Assembly: GCA_022709365.1 (NCBI GenBank)
Contig: JAKLIY010000002.1
Span: 62,001 to 126,000 of the forward strand
Direction: 5' to 3'
Source of the DNA: Pseudomonadota bacterium
GTDB taxonomy: Bacteria; Pseudomonadota; Gammaproteobacteria; Competibacterales; Competibacteraceae
Length of the DNA: 64,000 nucleotides
Shown: piece after piece, positions 42,205 through 51,898 of the stretch
Layout of the letters: the number at the start of each line of letters is the position of its first letter
How positions within the stretch are numbered: the first letter of the stretch is position 1
Notes under the pieces: model-generated
Seen by the model: only the letters and a program-made list of their open reading frames with translations
Database searches by the model: none
What the model was told of the DNA's origin: nothing
Position numbers and translations under genes: made by a program

Positions 42205-44649
42205 ATGAGTCGGGTGGGAACGGAATCGTCGACCGGCAGATGGGCGAAGTGGCTGGCGCAAGGCAGCGCTCGAAGATTCCGAGGGCTGGCGCTCGGTCTG
42301 GCTTTGGCAAGCGGTGGGATGCCCCTCGGTCTGGCGGAGGTCGAGGTCCCGGTAGCGTCTCCACCCTTCCGAATCGTGCTCTTGGCCAGCATAGCGCTGG
42401 TATTGCTGGGATTAGCGGCGGGAACCTTCACGTTGCTGATCGTCCGGGAACGCCGATATCAAGCGGCCTGGGAACGGTCGCGTATCCACATCGCCGAGAT
42501 GAACAACCGCCGGCAGCAATTGGAAACTGAACTCGAACGCCAAAAGAGCCTGATCGAAGCCTTGCACGATACCGAGCAGCGTTTTCAAAGGCTGATTCAA
42601 CAATTGCCCGTCGGTATTTTCATGACCGACCCGCACGGCGAATGCCGTTATGTTAACGATCGTTGGTGCTGGCTGGCGGGTATGACTGCCGAACAGGCAG
42701 CCGGGTCCGGTTGGATCCGGGCCTTGCATCCCGATGACCGCGATCAGGTTTTGCAAGCGTGGCGACAGTCCGGCGAGCAGGCTGAATTCGTTGCCCAGCA
42801 CCGATTCCGCACCCCCTCGGGTCGCGAGACTTGGTTGAATATCCGGGTGGTTCCACTACGGGATCGCGTCGGGCGGATCACTGGCCATTTGGGCGCCCAC
42901 ACCGATATCGGCGATCTCAAACGCACTGAAGAAACTTTGCGCGCCAGCGAGGCCCGCTTCCGTAACTATTTTGAATTGCCGCTGATCGGTATTGCGCTGA
43001 ATGGCGCTGATAAGCGCTGGTGGGAAGTGAATGACCGGTTGTGCGAAATGCTGGGCTATCGGCGCGCCCAACTGCTGCGCATGAGTTGGGCTGAAATGAC
43101 GCATCCTGACGATTTGGCGGTCGAAGAGGCACAATTTGAACGAATCATGAGTCGCCGGATTGACGGTTATTCGCTCGATAAACGCTTTATCTGTCAGGAT
43201 GGCGCGTTGTTATACACCAGTGTGTCGACCCGTTGCGTGCGACAGGCGAATGGCGTAGTGGATTATTTTGTGACGGTCGTTCAGGACATCACTGAACGCC
43301 AGCGGGCGGCAGAGCACATCGAGCACCTTGCTTACTATGACACGCTGACTGGCTTACCCAATCGAGCGTTGTTAGCCGACCGCTTGCAGCAGGCGTTGTT
43401 GCGGGCCAGTCGCGAGCATACTCTGGCGGGAATGATGCTGGTGGATCTCGATCGTTTCAAGCTGATCAATGACGCGCTGGGCCACAAGATCGGCGACCGT
43501 TTGTTGGGAGATGTCGCCATGCGATTACAGCAATGCGTCCGCCAATGCGACACGATTTCCCGGCAGGGTGGCGATGAGTTCACTGTTTTGTTGCCTGACC
43601 TGAGCATCAGCGATGATGCGACACGTATCGCGCAGCGGATGTTGGATGCCTTGGTTGAACCTTTTCGCCTGGATGGACGTGAGCTGAATATGACCTGTAG
43701 CATCGGCATCAGCCTGTACCCTCGCGATGGATGCAATGGAGAGCTACTGCTGAAAAATGCCGACATCGCGCTGTATCGCGCCAAGGACCGGGGACGGAAT
43801 AATTACCAGTTCTACCAGTCTGGAGCCACTCGACTGTCTCGTGAACGACTACATCTGGAAACGGATCTGCGGCACGCCATGGATCGGCGGCAACTGGAAG
43901 TGTATTACCAGCCGAAGTGGGATTTCCACGCGGGCGCGATCACCGGCGCTGAAGCGCTGGTTCGGTGGAATCATCCCGAACTGGGTCTGTTGTCGCCCGT
44001 CCGGTTTATTTCTATTGCTGAGGAGAGCGGACTGGTGCTGCCCATCGGCGAATGGATTTTGCGTACCGCGGTGGACGAAGTTGGCAATCTGCACCAGAGT
44101 GGTTTTCCCGGCCTGCGGATTGCAGTTAATCTGTCAACCCGGCAATTCCGGCAGGCTGATCTCAAAGATCAGGTGCGTGAAGCATTGGTCGCCAGCGGGT
44201 TTGATCCAGCTTGTCTGGAACTGGAGCTGACCGAGGGCATCCTGATGCACAACAACGAGGAAAACATGACAGCGCTGCGGGCGTTCAAAGCAATGGGTTT
44301 ACGCATCGCCATTGATGATTTTGGCACCGGCTATTCGTCGCTGAGTTATTTGCAACGGTTTCCGGTGGATGTACTCAAGATCGACCGCGCCTTCGTCATG
44401 GATCTGCCGGCCAATACCAGCAGCGCTGCGATTGTGGATGCCATTGTGACGCTGGCGCATGGACTGGGGCTGGAAGTGGTGGCGGAAGGCGTGGAAACTC
44501 TTGAACAGTTGGCGTTTCTGCAAGCCCATGGTTGCGATGAAGGCCAGGGTTATTATTTTGGCAAACCGATGCCGTTAAGCGAGTTTCGGTTACTGCTCGA
44601 TCAGGATCGAGCTAGAACGGCAGTAGCAGCGGCACAACCAGCAGCGTGA
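42205..44649 (+). CDS. PAS-PAS-GGDEF-EAL cyclic-di-GMP signalling protein
   Basis: An 814-residue protein. N-terminal helix region (about 25-45 and 55-76), PAS (about 125-245, GIFMTDPHGECRYVNDRW), second PAS (about 250-370, PLIGIALNGADKRWWEVNDRL), GGDEF domain with intact QGGDEFT and an I-site RQCD five residues upstream, and an EAL domain with EALVRW, DDFGTGYSSLSYL and DVLKIDRAFV. All catalytic residues look present, so it may both make and break c-di-GMP. GAGAGG precedes ATG 42205, 42 bp after rep, so it could be read from the rep promoter. Its 3' end overlaps the SLC13 gene tail-to-tail by 38 bp. Confidence 0.9.
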   Translation: MSRVGTESSTGRWAKWLAQGSARRFRGLALGLALASGGMPLGLAEVEVPVASPPFRIVLLASIALVLLGLAAGTFTLLIVRERRYQAAWERSRIHIAEMNNRRQQLETELERQKSLIEALHDTEQRFQRLIQQLPVGIFMTDPHGECRYVNDRWCWLAGMTAEQAAGSGWIRALHPDDRDQVLQAWRQSGEQAEFVAQHRFRTPSGRETWLNIRVVPLRDRVGRITGHLGAHTDIGDLKRTEETLRASEARFRNYFELPLIGIALNGADKRWWEVNDRLCEMLGYRRAQLLRMSWAEMTHPDDLAVEEAQFERIMSRRIDGYSLDKRFICQDGALLYTSVSTRCVRQANGVVDYFVTVVQDITERQRAAEHIEHLAYYDTLTGLPNRALLADRLQQALLRASREHTLAGMMLVDLDRFKLINDALGHKIGDRLLGDVAMRLQQCVRQCDTISRQGGDEFTVLLPDLSISDDATRIAQRMLDALVEPFRLDGRELNMTCSIGISLYPRDGCNGELLLKNADIALYRAKDRGRNNYQFYQSGATRLSRERLHLETDLRHAMDRRQLEVYYQPKWDFHAGAITGAEALVRWNHPELGLLSPVRFISIAEESGLVLPIGEWILRTAVDEVGNLHQSGFPGLRIAVNLSTRQFRQADLKDQVREALVASGFDPACLELELTEGILMHNNEENMTALRAFKAMGLRIAIDDFGTGYSSLSYLQRFPVDVLKIDRAFVMDLPANTSSAAIVDAIVTLAHGLGLEVVAEGVETLEQLAFLQAHGCDEGQGYYFGKPMPLSEFRLLLDQDRARTAVAAAQPAA

Positions 44650-46438
44650 GCGCCATGATTACTAGCAGCAGCGGTACTCCGACCCGTATGAAATCAATGA
44701 AGCGGTAGCCGCCTGGGGCCAGCACCAGGGTATTGACCGGCGAGGACACCGGGGTGGTGAAGGCCGCCGAGGCCGCCACCGCCACTGTCATCGCAAAGGG
44801 ATAGGGCGAGACGCCGATCTGCTGAGCGGCGACGATGGCGACCGGTGCGACCAGCAGCGCTGTAGCTGTGTTGGAAATGAACATGCCGATCAGCGCCGCC
44901 AGCAGGAAAACGCCAGCCAGCAGCGCCAGCGGTCCGAATCCTCCCAGTCCAGCGACCAGTCCGTCAGCAATCAGCGTGACGCCGCCGGTTTGCTCCATCG
45001 CTCTGGCTAAGGGCAGCAGGCCAGCGATGATTACCAGGGTCGGCCAGTTAATTGAACGATAGGCGTCTTCCATGCGCAGACAGCGAAACAGGCCCATGGC
45101 CAGCGCCGCCAGCAGCACCGCCGCCACGTTATCGACGATGCCGAAGGCCATCGTCAGCACCATGATGAGCAGGATCGCCAGGGCGAACGGCGCTTGCCGG
45201 TAGGCTGGAGCGACTTCGCTCAGTTCCGCCGGCAGATTGAGCACCAGGAAATGTCGCTGATCACTCTGCAACAGGCTGATGCTTTTCCAGGTGCCGGCGA
45301 CCAGCAGCGTATCGCCAAACGCCAATTTTTCTTCACTCAGATTGCTGGGCAATGGCTGGCTGCGCCGGCGGATGCCCAAGACGCTCAGGCCGTGTTGGGT
45401 GCGGAATGCGGCCTGACGCAAAGTCTGGCCGATCAGTTCGGATTCCGGGGGCAGCAGCACTTCCACCAGCCCCAGTTCCTGGGTCAGACTGCGTTGCTCG
45501 CTTTCCGCAATCAGCAGCCGGGTCAGGTGTTCCGCCGCGCAGAGCGTTTTTACCGCCTCGTCCGAACCCACCACATACAGCGCGTCGGCGGGCCGAAAGA
45601 CCGTCGTGGACAGGGCGGGCGATACGGTCTCGGTGAAGCGCTCCGTCTGGCCGACGCCCACGATGGTGACGTCGTACCGGGTGCGCAGTTGGGCGTCGGC
45701 AACCGTTTGACCGATCAGCGGTGAGTTCGGGTCCAGCCGCAGGCGATGCAGTTGTCCCGCTAAATTGTAGCTTTCGGCCAGTTCCAGCAAGGTGTGCCGT
45801 CGCCCGGCAGTGCCGGTTTTCGGGGGGTGAACAGGCAGCAGACGGGAGCCGATCACCCCCATGTAGACAACGCCCAGGGTGAGCGCCAACAGGCCGATGG
45901 GGGTGATGCTGAAGAAGCCGAACGGTTGCAGGCCGGCGTTGCGCAGCGCCTCGTTGACCACCAGGTTAGGTGGCGTGGCGATCAGGGTCAGCAGACCGCT
46001 GAACAGGGCGGCAAAGGCCATCGGCATCATCAGCCGACCGGGGCTGATGCCCAGGCGAGCGGTGATGCCCAGCACGACGGGGATAAAAATCGCCACGACC
46101 CCGGTGGAACTCATGAAAGCGCCCAGTCCAGCGACCGCCAGCATCAGCAGAATGAGCAACCGGCTTTCGCTGGCGCCGGCCAGCCGGGTCAGCCACACGC
46201 CGACCTGATAGGCGACGCCGGTGCGGACCAGACCTTCGCCGACCACGAACAGCCCGGCGATCAGCAGGACCAGGGGGTCGCCGAAGCCGGCCACGGCTTG
46301 ATTAACGGGCAGAATGTCGCCCAGAATCAGCGCTAGAATGATCAGCAGGGCGACGATGTCGGGCCGCAGCCGGTCGCTGGCGAACAGGATGACGGCGGCG
46401 GCCAGCAGGCCGAAGACGAACAGGGCATCGGGAGTCAT
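44612..46438 (-). CDS. SLC13-family permease with two RCK/TrkA-C domains
   Basis: A 608-residue protein from ATG 46438. Two blocks of membrane helices (about 1-190 and 395-608) flank a soluble insert with two TrkA-C domains (LDPNSPLIGQTVADAQLRTRYDVTIVGV and LPPESELIGQTLRQAAFRTQHGLSVLGI). The signature helix regions STGVVAIFIPVVLGI and SNTATALLVAPVAIVAAQ, with FTTPVSSPVNTLVLAPGGYRFIDF, match the DASS/ArsB-type fold. Substrates in the family include sulfate, phosphate and dicarboxylates with Na+. The longer frame to 46666 runs antisense into the potassium gene and is not used. Confidence 0.87.
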   Translation of the reverse strand: MTPDALFVFGLLAAAVILFASDRLRPDIVALLIILALILGDILPVNQAVAGFGDPLVLLIAGLFVVGEGLVRTGVAYQVGVWLTRLAGASESRLLILLMLAVAGLGAFMSSTGVVAIFIPVVLGITARLGISPGRLMMPMAFAALFSGLLTLIATPPNLVVNEALRNAGLQPFGFFSITPIGLLALTLGVVYMGVIGSRLLPVHPPKTGTAGRRHTLLELAESYNLAGQLHRLRLDPNSPLIGQTVADAQLRTRYDVTIVGVGQTERFTETVSPALSTTVFRPADALYVVGSDEAVKTLCAAEHLTRLLIAESEQRSLTQELGLVEVLLPPESELIGQTLRQAAFRTQHGLSVLGIRRRSQPLPSNLSEEKLAFGDTLLVAGTWKSISLLQSDQRHFLVLNLPAELSEVAPAYRQAPFALAILLIMVLTMAFGIVDNVAAVLLAALAMGLFRCLRMEDAYRSINWPTLVIIAGLLPLARAMEQTGGVTLIADGLVAGLGGFGPLALLAGVFLLAALIGMFISNTATALLVAPVAIVAAQQIGVSPYPFAMTVAVAASAAFTTPVSSPVNTLVLAPGGYRFIDFIRVGVPLLLVIMALTLLVVPLLLPF

Positions 46439-46554
46439 CGGTTGCGAAATTCTGGTGAGTGAGAAGACAGAGTGAAACTTTAACTCAAAGGGAGGGAGTG
46501 GGTCATGCGAACGCTGAGGGAAGCCGGAGGTTTTGACAGGAGCGAACGACTGCG

Positions 46555-47913
46555 ATGATTGCACTGCTTCGGCATCCCGCCCGCCTGCTGGTTGTTGGCT
46601 TTGCCGCCGCTGTGGTCGTTGGCGGTGGATTGCTGGCCTTGCCCATCGCCAGTCAGGGAACACCACTCGCGTTCCTCGATGCGCTGTTCATGGCGGTCAG
46701 CGCCGTATGCGTGACCGGCCTGGCCGTGGTGGACCCTGGCGGTACGTTCAGCAGTTTTGGTCTGGCAGTGTTGCTGATCCTGGTACAAATCGGTGGTTTG
46801 GGCATTGCAACCCTGTCTACGACGCTGCTGTTGCTGGCGGGTCAGAACGTATCGTTCTCCAGCCAGGATGCGGTGCAAGAGAGCTTTACCTTGAGTCATC
46901 GCGTCAGTCTGGACTCCCTGTTGCGACAGGTGTTGATATGGACATTGGCGATAGAGGCGCTGGGGGCGGGTTTGCTATTGCTGACCGAAAGTCAGCGGTT
47001 GCCGTTCGGTCAGGCAGTGTGGTTTTCAGTGTTTCATGCGGTCACCGCTTTTTGCAACGCGGGTTTTGCCCTGCGTCCTGATAATCTGATGGGAGATCGC
47101 GCCAACGCCGGCGTCATATTCCCGATTGCGTTGCTGGTGATTCTTGGCGGCCTGGGATTCACCGTGCTGGCGGAACTGGTTCGCTGGCGCGTTCGTCGCT
47201 GGCGGGGACAGCGGACCGCGCTCAGTCTGCACGCCAAGGTGGCTTTGACCATGACCGGGGTTCTGCTCCTGGTCGGAATGATCGGGTTTGCGGCGCTGGA
47301 ATGGAACAATCTCTTGCGGGACATGGGCTTCGGCGAAATGTTGCTGGTTAGCGGGTTTGCCGCGGTGACGCCGCGCACTGCCGGGTTCAATACCATCGAT
47401 TATGGTCAGGCGACGGCTGCGACCTTGTATTTCACCATGGTGCTGATGTTGATCGGCGGTTGTCCCGGCTCAACCGCAGGGGGTGTTAAGGCGACTACAT
47501 TGGGGGTATTGCTGGCGCTGGCGCGTTCCCGTTACTTGGGCGAGCGCGGCGTTCGGCTGTTCAACCGCAGCGTGCCGGAGACCAACTTGGCCAAAGCCGC
47601 CTGGGTGGTGGCGCTGGCGCTGGTTGTCGCCACACTGGGGATAATCCTGCTGTTGGCGGTGCAAATCGAAGGGCCGTTCCGCTCGCATTCCGGCGAGTGG
47701 TCGCTGGGTTTATTATTTGAGGCGGTTTCGGCGCTGGGAACCGTCGGTTTGTCCACGGGCATCACGCCGCAATTGAATGAGGGCGGCAAAATCCTGATCA
47801 TGGCACTGATGTTCGTCGGGCGACTAGGGCCACTCACCATCGCCCTCGCCATCGCCCGGCAGAAACCGCGTCCGGCGGTGTCCTATGCGGAAGAGCAAGT
47901 GATGATCGGTTAA
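46555..47913 (+). CDS. ktrB: Potassium uptake channel subunit, TrkH/KtrB type
   Basis: A 452-residue protein of the superfamily of K+ transporters built from four M1-P-M2 units. Filter glycines are seen in SAVCVTGLAVV, AFCNAGFAL, TPRTAGFNT and SALGTVGLSTG, the last being the strongly conserved fourth P-loop. FVGRLGPLTIALAIARQKP closes the protein as in KtrB. ATG 46555 follows GGAGCG. It is followed 24 bp later by the cytosolic gating subunit. Length about 450 fits KtrB rather than the longer TrkH. Confidence 0.88.
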   Translation: MIALLRHPARLLVVGFAAAVVVGGGLLALPIASQGTPLAFLDALFMAVSAVCVTGLAVVDPGGTFSSFGLAVLLILVQIGGLGIATLSTTLLLLAGQNVSFSSQDAVQESFTLSHRVSLDSLLRQVLIWTLAIEALGAGLLLLTESQRLPFGQAVWFSVFHAVTAFCNAGFALRPDNLMGDRANAGVIFPIALLVILGGLGFTVLAELVRWRVRRWRGQRTALSLHAKVALTMTGVLLLVGMIGFAALEWNNLLRDMGFGEMLLVSGFAAVTPRTAGFNTIDYGQATAATLYFTMVLMLIGGCPGSTAGGVKATTLGVLLALARSRYLGERGVRLFNRSVPETNLAKAAWVVALALVVATLGIILLLAVQIEGPFRSHSGEWSLGLLFEAVSALGTVGLSTGITPQLNEGGKILIMALMFVGRLGPLTIALAIARQKPRPAVSYAEEQVMIG

Positions 47914-47937
47914 TCGGCGCAACAAGAGGAGAGGGCC

Positions 47938-48600
47938 ATGCGCGTTGCTGTGTTGGGATTGTCGGATTTCGGCTTTCATCTGGCGTGCACGCTGAGTGAG
48001 CTCGGCGACGAAGTGATGGCGGTGGATCGGGATGAGGAGCGGGTGCAAAACATCATGCGCCATGTCGGCAAGGCCATCGTCACTGATGTTGCCGACCGCG
48101 AGGCGCTCAAGGATTTGGGCATCCGGCACATGGACGTCGTGGCGGTGGATGTCGGCGAACGGTTCGAGACCAGCGTATTGCTCACACATTATTTGCGGGA
48201 ACTGGGCGTGGCGCGGGTGCTGGTCAAGGTGGCCAATGAGGACCAGGGACGGATTTTGAGTCTGATCGGGGCTAACGACATTGTTCAGCCGGAACGGGAA
48301 ATTGCGGTCAAGACAGCGCATCTGGTGCATTACTCCCGCGCCAGATTGCTGGACGCCATGCCGCTGGGCGGCGGCTATTTTGCGGTCAGCGTCCAGACGC
48401 CGGCCAGTTTTGCGGGGCGCGCTGTGGCTGATTTGGGGTTGCTCGACCGTTATCAGGTGCAGTTGATGGCTATTAAGCCGGCATCTGAATCTGTTGCGCC
48501 TTTTCTGCCTGATCCAACGTATCTGTTGTCGCAGGATGACGTGCTGGTGGTGATGGGCGAAGAGATGAAACTGATCGAGTTGCATCAGAAATTGAAATGA
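47938..48600 (+). CDS. ktrA: Potassium channel gating protein, TrkA/KtrA type
   Basis: A 220-residue RCK protein. N-terminal Rossmann domain (MRVAVLGLSDFGFHLACTLSELGDEVMAVDRDEERVQN; the usual GxGxxG reads GLSDFG, so the second Gly is replaced) and a C-terminal TrkA-C domain (about 140-220). It would bind NAD(H) or ADP/ATP and open the partner channel. Ribosome site AGAGGAGAGG before ATG 47938. The pair forms a KtrAB-like uptake system. Confidence 0.88.
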   Translation: MRVAVLGLSDFGFHLACTLSELGDEVMAVDRDEERVQNIMRHVGKAIVTDVADREALKDLGIRHMDVVAVDVGERFETSVLLTHYLRELGVARVLVKVANEDQGRILSLIGANDIVQPEREIAVKTAHLVHYSRARLLDAMPLGGGYFAVSVQTPASFAGRAVADLGLLDRYQVQLMAIKPASESVAPFLPDPTYLLSQDDVLVVMGEEMKLIELHQKLK

Positions 48601-48733
48601 TGCGGGTGGGGAAAAACGATGCATGCGCCATGATGGTTCTATGAAATTTTCCGTTGCGCGTTCAAGGTCGGGCCAGCATGGCTCAATCGCTGCCGGAGAT
48701 CGTTCAGCCTTTACGATGGGGAATCGCCAGCGG

Positions 48734-49420
48734 TCAGGCTCGCCAGTCGGGGTCGATTTGCCCATCGACGATGCCGATCCGCCGGTCGGCGGCGCTGGCG
48801 AAGGAAGGATCATGGGTGACGACGATGACCGTTTTGCCCATCGCTCGCGTCAGATCATGCAGGATTTGCCGAACGTTCGCTGAGGCGTGACTGTCCAGAT
48901 TGCCGGTCGGTTCATCGGCCAGAATGATAGGCGGCTCATTGGCCAGAGCACGGGCGATGGCCACGCGCTGGCGCTGCCCGCCGGAAAGTTGATGGGGATG
49001 TTTGTGGCCGTGTTCGCTGAGTCCAAACTGATCGAGTAATTGTTGGGCGCGTTGCTGTGCCGCTTCCTCGCTGAGCGCTCCCAACCGGCGCATGGGCAGT
49101 TGTACGTTATCCAACACGGTGAATTCGGCCAGCAGAAAATGGAACTGGAAGACAAAGCCCAGATGGCGCAGACGGGTCGCCGCCAATTCATCCTCGCCAT
49201 AACCGGAGGTGTCCCGCCCCTCCAGCAGCACCCGACCCGATGTTGGGGTATCCAACAGACCGAGCAGATACAGCAGTGAGGATTTGCCGGAGCCGGACGG
49301 TCCCATAATGGCGAGAAACTCACCGCGCTCAACCTTCAGGTCGATGTCCCGCACCAGCGTGACCGGCGCTTCGCCGGGCAAAATACGTCCCAGCCGCTCC
49401 GCCGCCAGCACCGGATTCAT
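48734..49420 (-). CDS. ABC transporter ATP-binding protein, LolD/MacB type
   Basis: A 228-residue ATPase from ATG 49420, which overlaps the permease stop (ATGA). Walker [11 protein letters not shown]-loop [12 protein letters not shown], signature [14 protein letters not shown], Walker [12 protein letters not shown], and [14 protein letters not shown]. Together with the upstream permease and the HlyD gene at 54873-55883 it makes an export system of the MacAB or DevBCA type. It ends 134 bp from ktrA, tail-to-tail. Confidence 0.88.
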   Translation of the reverse strand: MNPVLAAERLGRILPGEAPVTLVRDIDLKVERGEFLAIMGPSGSGKSSLLYLLGLLDTPTSGRVLLEGRDTSGYGEDELAATRLRHLGFVFQFHFLLAEFTVLDNVQLPMRRLGALSEEAAQQRAQQLLDQFGLSEHGHKHPHQLSGGQRQRVAIARALANEPPIILADEPTGNLDSHASANVRQILHDLTRAMGKTVIVVTHDPSFASAADRRIGIVDGQIDPDWRA

Positions 49421-50661
49421 GCCATTCCCCGCAAAATCATGACCGGCTGTACGCGCCCCGCCTTGCGCGCCGGCAAATAGGCCGCGCCTACTGCGGAAAT
49501 CAGGGCGAAACTGGCCGCCAGCAAATATTGTTCCCAGCCCCAGTAGATCGGCAGATGGACGATATCCGTCGCGCCGGGCGGCTTGATTTCGACCTGGGTC
49601 AGCAGCCACATCAGCCCAATGCCGAACGTGACGCCCATCAGGCTGCCGAGGATGCCGAGAATCAGCCCCTCCGCGAGGAAGATGTGGCGAATATCGCGGG
49701 CATGGAAACCCATGGATATGAGAATGGCGATGTCGTGGATTTTCTCCATGACGATGGTGGAGATGGTGTTGTAGATGCCGAAAGACGCCACGACCAGGAT
49801 CGCCGAAACTACGCTGTACATGATCAGATTGCGTACCAGTAGTACGCTCATGATGTCTTCCGCCGCTTCCTGCCAGGACACCGCCTTGTAGCCGCCTTGC
49901 TGTTCGATGACGGCGGCGACTTCACGGGCGGCGTAGGGATCATCCAGTTGCAGAATGAAGCGATTGACCCGGTTGGCCCGATCCAGCAGTCCCTGCGCCC
50001 GTTTGAGCAGGACGAAGGTTTGGGACTCGTCGTAATTGGCGTTGCCGGTGCGAAAAACGCCGACCACTTTCAGCGTGCGCACTTCACCGCCGGGTGAGGA
50101 CGCATTCACTACGCTGCCCATTTCCAGGCCGAATTTTTTCGCCAGTCCATCACCGATCACGATGCCATTGGGATTCGCCGCCAGCGCGTCCAGTGAGCCA
50201 TGAATCAGCTTCTCCTCGATGGTGGACACGCCTTTCATCTTGTCCGGGACCATGCCGTTGAGGGTCACGCCTTCGATGCGCCCGGCGAACGTCAGCACCA
50301 CCGATCCCACCAGTACCGGCGCGGCGCGCAGTCCCGGCAGGGATTCAATAAAGGCCAGTTTTTGAATATGGCCGCGAATGCCGCGCACCTCGGTCAACGG
50401 CTTGACCCGCCGAATTTCTACCGCGCCATTCGGCCATTGTTGCCAGGCCGGCTGTTTCTCAGGGTTACGGTATTCATCGGAGACCGTGATATGCGGGCTG
50501 TTATCGATCAGCCGCTTGATGAAATCCTGCTCGGAGCCGCGCATTAATGAGGATACCGCGAGAAAGAACGCGACGCCCAGCGCGATGCCGACCAGGGAAA
50601 CCAGCGTCGGACGGCGGCGGCTGACCAGTTGCGTCACGGCAATGGCTAGTTGGATGGACAT
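49417..50661 (-). CDS. ABC transporter permease, FtsX/MacB-type
   Basis: A 414-residue protein with the FtsX layout: N-terminal helix (LVSLVGIALGVAFFLAVSSLM), a large periplasmic domain (about 45-275) and three C-terminal helices (VVSAILVVASFGIYNTISTIVMEKIHDIAILISMG; ILGILGSLMGVTFGIGLMWLL; LLAASFALISAVGAAYLPARKAGRVQPVMILRG). It is overlapped by the ATPase gene. The usual third gene, an HlyD adaptor, is found only 4.2 kb further upstream, beyond the accessory island. Confidence 0.87.
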   Translation of the reverse strand: MSIQLAIAVTQLVSRRRPTLVSLVGIALGVAFFLAVSSLMRGSEQDFIKRLIDNSPHITVSDEYRNPEKQPAWQQWPNGAVEIRRVKPLTEVRGIRGHIQKLAFIESLPGLRAAPVLVGSVVLTFAGRIEGVTLNGMVPDKMKGVSTIEEKLIHGSLDALAANPNGIVIGDGLAKKFGLEMGSVVNASSPGGEVRTLKVVGVFRTGNANYDESQTFVLLKRAQGLLDRANRVNRFILQLDDPYAAREVAAVIEQQGGYKAVSWQEAAEDIMSVLLVRNLIMYSVVSAILVVASFGIYNTISTIVMEKIHDIAILISMGFHARDIRHIFLAEGLILGILGSLMGVTFGIGLMWLLTQVEIKPPGATDIVHLPIYWGWEQYLLAASFALISAVGAAYLPARKAGRVQPVMILRGMA

Positions 50662-50717
50662 GAGGGATCGGATTAATGGATGGGTGGTTCAAGGCGTGGT
50701 GGAGGCGTTGGCGGTTT

Positions 50718-50741
50718 GAACCGTCGGGAATCCGGCGGTTC
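50718..50741. repeat. Inverted repeat upstream of the permease
   Basis: GAACCGTCGG and CCGGCGGTTC form a 10-bp hairpin with a GAAT loop and one G-U pair. No T-run follows. It lies in the 317-bp gap between the permease gene and the BRO gene, close to where the accessory island appears to begin. Confidence 0.5.
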
Positions 50742-50826
50742 AATGCAGGTTATGGCGTTTTTCATCAGTTGCCCCAGCGCTAACACAGGCGTATGCTCAA
50801 ACTTCCTAAAAACATTACGCCGTTCC

Positions 50827-50849
50827 CCGCCCGGTCAGGCGGTCTTTTT
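50827..50849 (+). terminator. Hairpin plus T-run, terminator-like
   Basis: CCGCC-CGGTCA-GGCGG followed by TCTTTTTG on the plus strand. No plus-strand gene ends just before it, so it may end a short RNA, or act in the leader of the BRO gene 130 bp downstream. Confidence 0.5.
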
Positions 50850-50873
50850 GTTTGTGCCTCGCTATTCACCAAT

Positions 50874-50934
50874 GGGGAGGTGTCGGGTCAACCGTAAGGT
50901 CCCGGCGGTCGTAATGCCGTAGGAGCGCCTCCCC
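50874..50934 (+). ncRNA. Candidate structured leader RNA before the BRO gene
   Basis: GGGGAGGTG (50874-50882) pairs with CGCCTCCCC (50926-50934). Between them are two hairpins, each capped by GTAA: CGGG-TCA-ACC-GTAA-GGT-CCCG (50884-50904) and GGTCGTAATGCC (50907-50918). This makes a compact three-way junction of 61 nt. No match to a family that I know. It lies 45 bp before the BRO-domain gene. Confidence 0.4.
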
Positions 50935-50978
50935 GCCTGCTTGACGGGATCATCCTAAATGATTACGGAGATAGCATC

Positions 50979-51584
50979 ATGACCGCTCAAGTCATTCCCT
51001 TCACCTTCCAGCAGCATTCCATTCGCACAACGCTCATCGAGGGCGAACCGTGGTTTTGCCTGATTGATGTGTGTGCTGTATTGGAAATCCAAAACAATCG
51101 TCGTGTGGCGGCTGAAATGCTGGATGAAAAGGGGGTACGCAAAATATACGTCCTTACGCAAGGCGGTGAACAGCAAGTTATTTTTGTCAATGAACCCAAC
51201 CTGTACCGGGTCATTTTCCGCAGCAACAAGCCGGAAGCGAAAACCTTTCAGGATTGGGTGTTCAACGACGTGTTGCCGGCGCTGCGTCGCCAGGGTCGCT
51301 ATGAGACGCCCGGCGCTCGCCCTGAGCCTTTCTTGGTCATGACTCAATCCGAATGCGCCGCTTTCTTCGAGCGTTGCATCACGCGAGCGATTCGGGCGGC
51401 GATTGGCGCGCCACGCGCTCGGCGGGTGAAATTCAGCGATGCGGAAAAAGTCGATATGCTGCGACTGCGGGAGCAGGGGGTGGGTGTGGCGGAAATTGCC
51501 CGGCGCTTGAATCGTTCCGCCGGGTCAGTGGGCAATTTTTTGTTACAATACCGGCGCAATGTCTCCAGATCGAGCATCAACTGA
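50979..51584 (+). CDS. BRO-N domain protein (phage antirepressor-like) with C-terminal HTH
   Basis: A 201-residue protein. Residues 1-110 match the BRO-N domain (FQQHSIRTTLIEGEPWFCLIDVCAVLEIQNNRRVAAEMLDEKGVRK, NEPNLYRVIFRSNKPEAKTFQDWVFNDVLPALRRQGRY), found in phage antirepressors. The C-terminus has a helix-turn-helix (KVDMLRLREQGVGVAEIARRLNRSAGSVGNFL) like that of Hin-type or IS-type DNA-binding regions. The gene has GGAG before the ATG, and marks the left part of the accessory island. No other phage gene is present, so a domesticated or stray antirepressor is likely. Confidence 0.85.
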   Translation: MTAQVIPFTFQQHSIRTTLIEGEPWFCLIDVCAVLEIQNNRRVAAEMLDEKGVRKIYVLTQGGEQQVIFVNEPNLYRVIFRSNKPEAKTFQDWVFNDVLPALRRQGRYETPGARPEPFLVMTQSECAAFFERCITRAIRAAIGAPRARRVKFSDAEKVDMLRLREQGVGVAEIARRLNRSAGSVGNFLLQYRRNVSRSSIN

Positions 51585-51637
51585 AACCTAATTCAATCGC
51601 ACTTTTTTATAAAATTTATCAATCAATGAGTTGAAAT

Positions 51638-51686
51638 GTCTAACTTTAATTTGAGACAATAAACTTATTAAGCATTAGCGTTAGAT
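51638..51686 (+). other. Short attC-like site
   Basis: GTCTAAC (51638-51644) and GTTAGAT (51680-51686), 49 bp in all. These are acceptable R'' and R' boxes of an integron attC, but the internal arms match only in TAAT, so the site may be degenerate. Confidence 0.4.
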
Positions 51687-51891
51687 AATGTTGCTCAGGT
51701 GGGTTACCCAAGCGGCGAGATTCTTCCGTTACTGATGGGTTGGGATTCTGGATAGCTTGAACGGTTTATTTTGAGTAAGCCTTCGTCTGTGTGATTGAAT
51801 TTAGACTGATGAGGGGATGCTATACAGAATTTTGTAGGTGATAGGCAGAATTCTGTCTAGTCCAATATTGACTCTTTCTGTCTACCCAACA

Positions 51892-51898
51892 GTTAGGC
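51892..51898 (+). other. Lone attC R' box (cassette junction)
   Basis: GTTAGGC eight bases before the start of the next cassette ORF at 51906, at the distance seen for other cassettes here. No matching GCCTAAC lies upstream, so only the 3' half of an attC may survive. Confidence 0.45.

Noticed and set aside
44612..46666. Long form of the SLC13 permease starting at 46666
   Set aside because: The first 76 residues are antisense to ktrB and not membrane-like; ATG 46438 gives a normal start.
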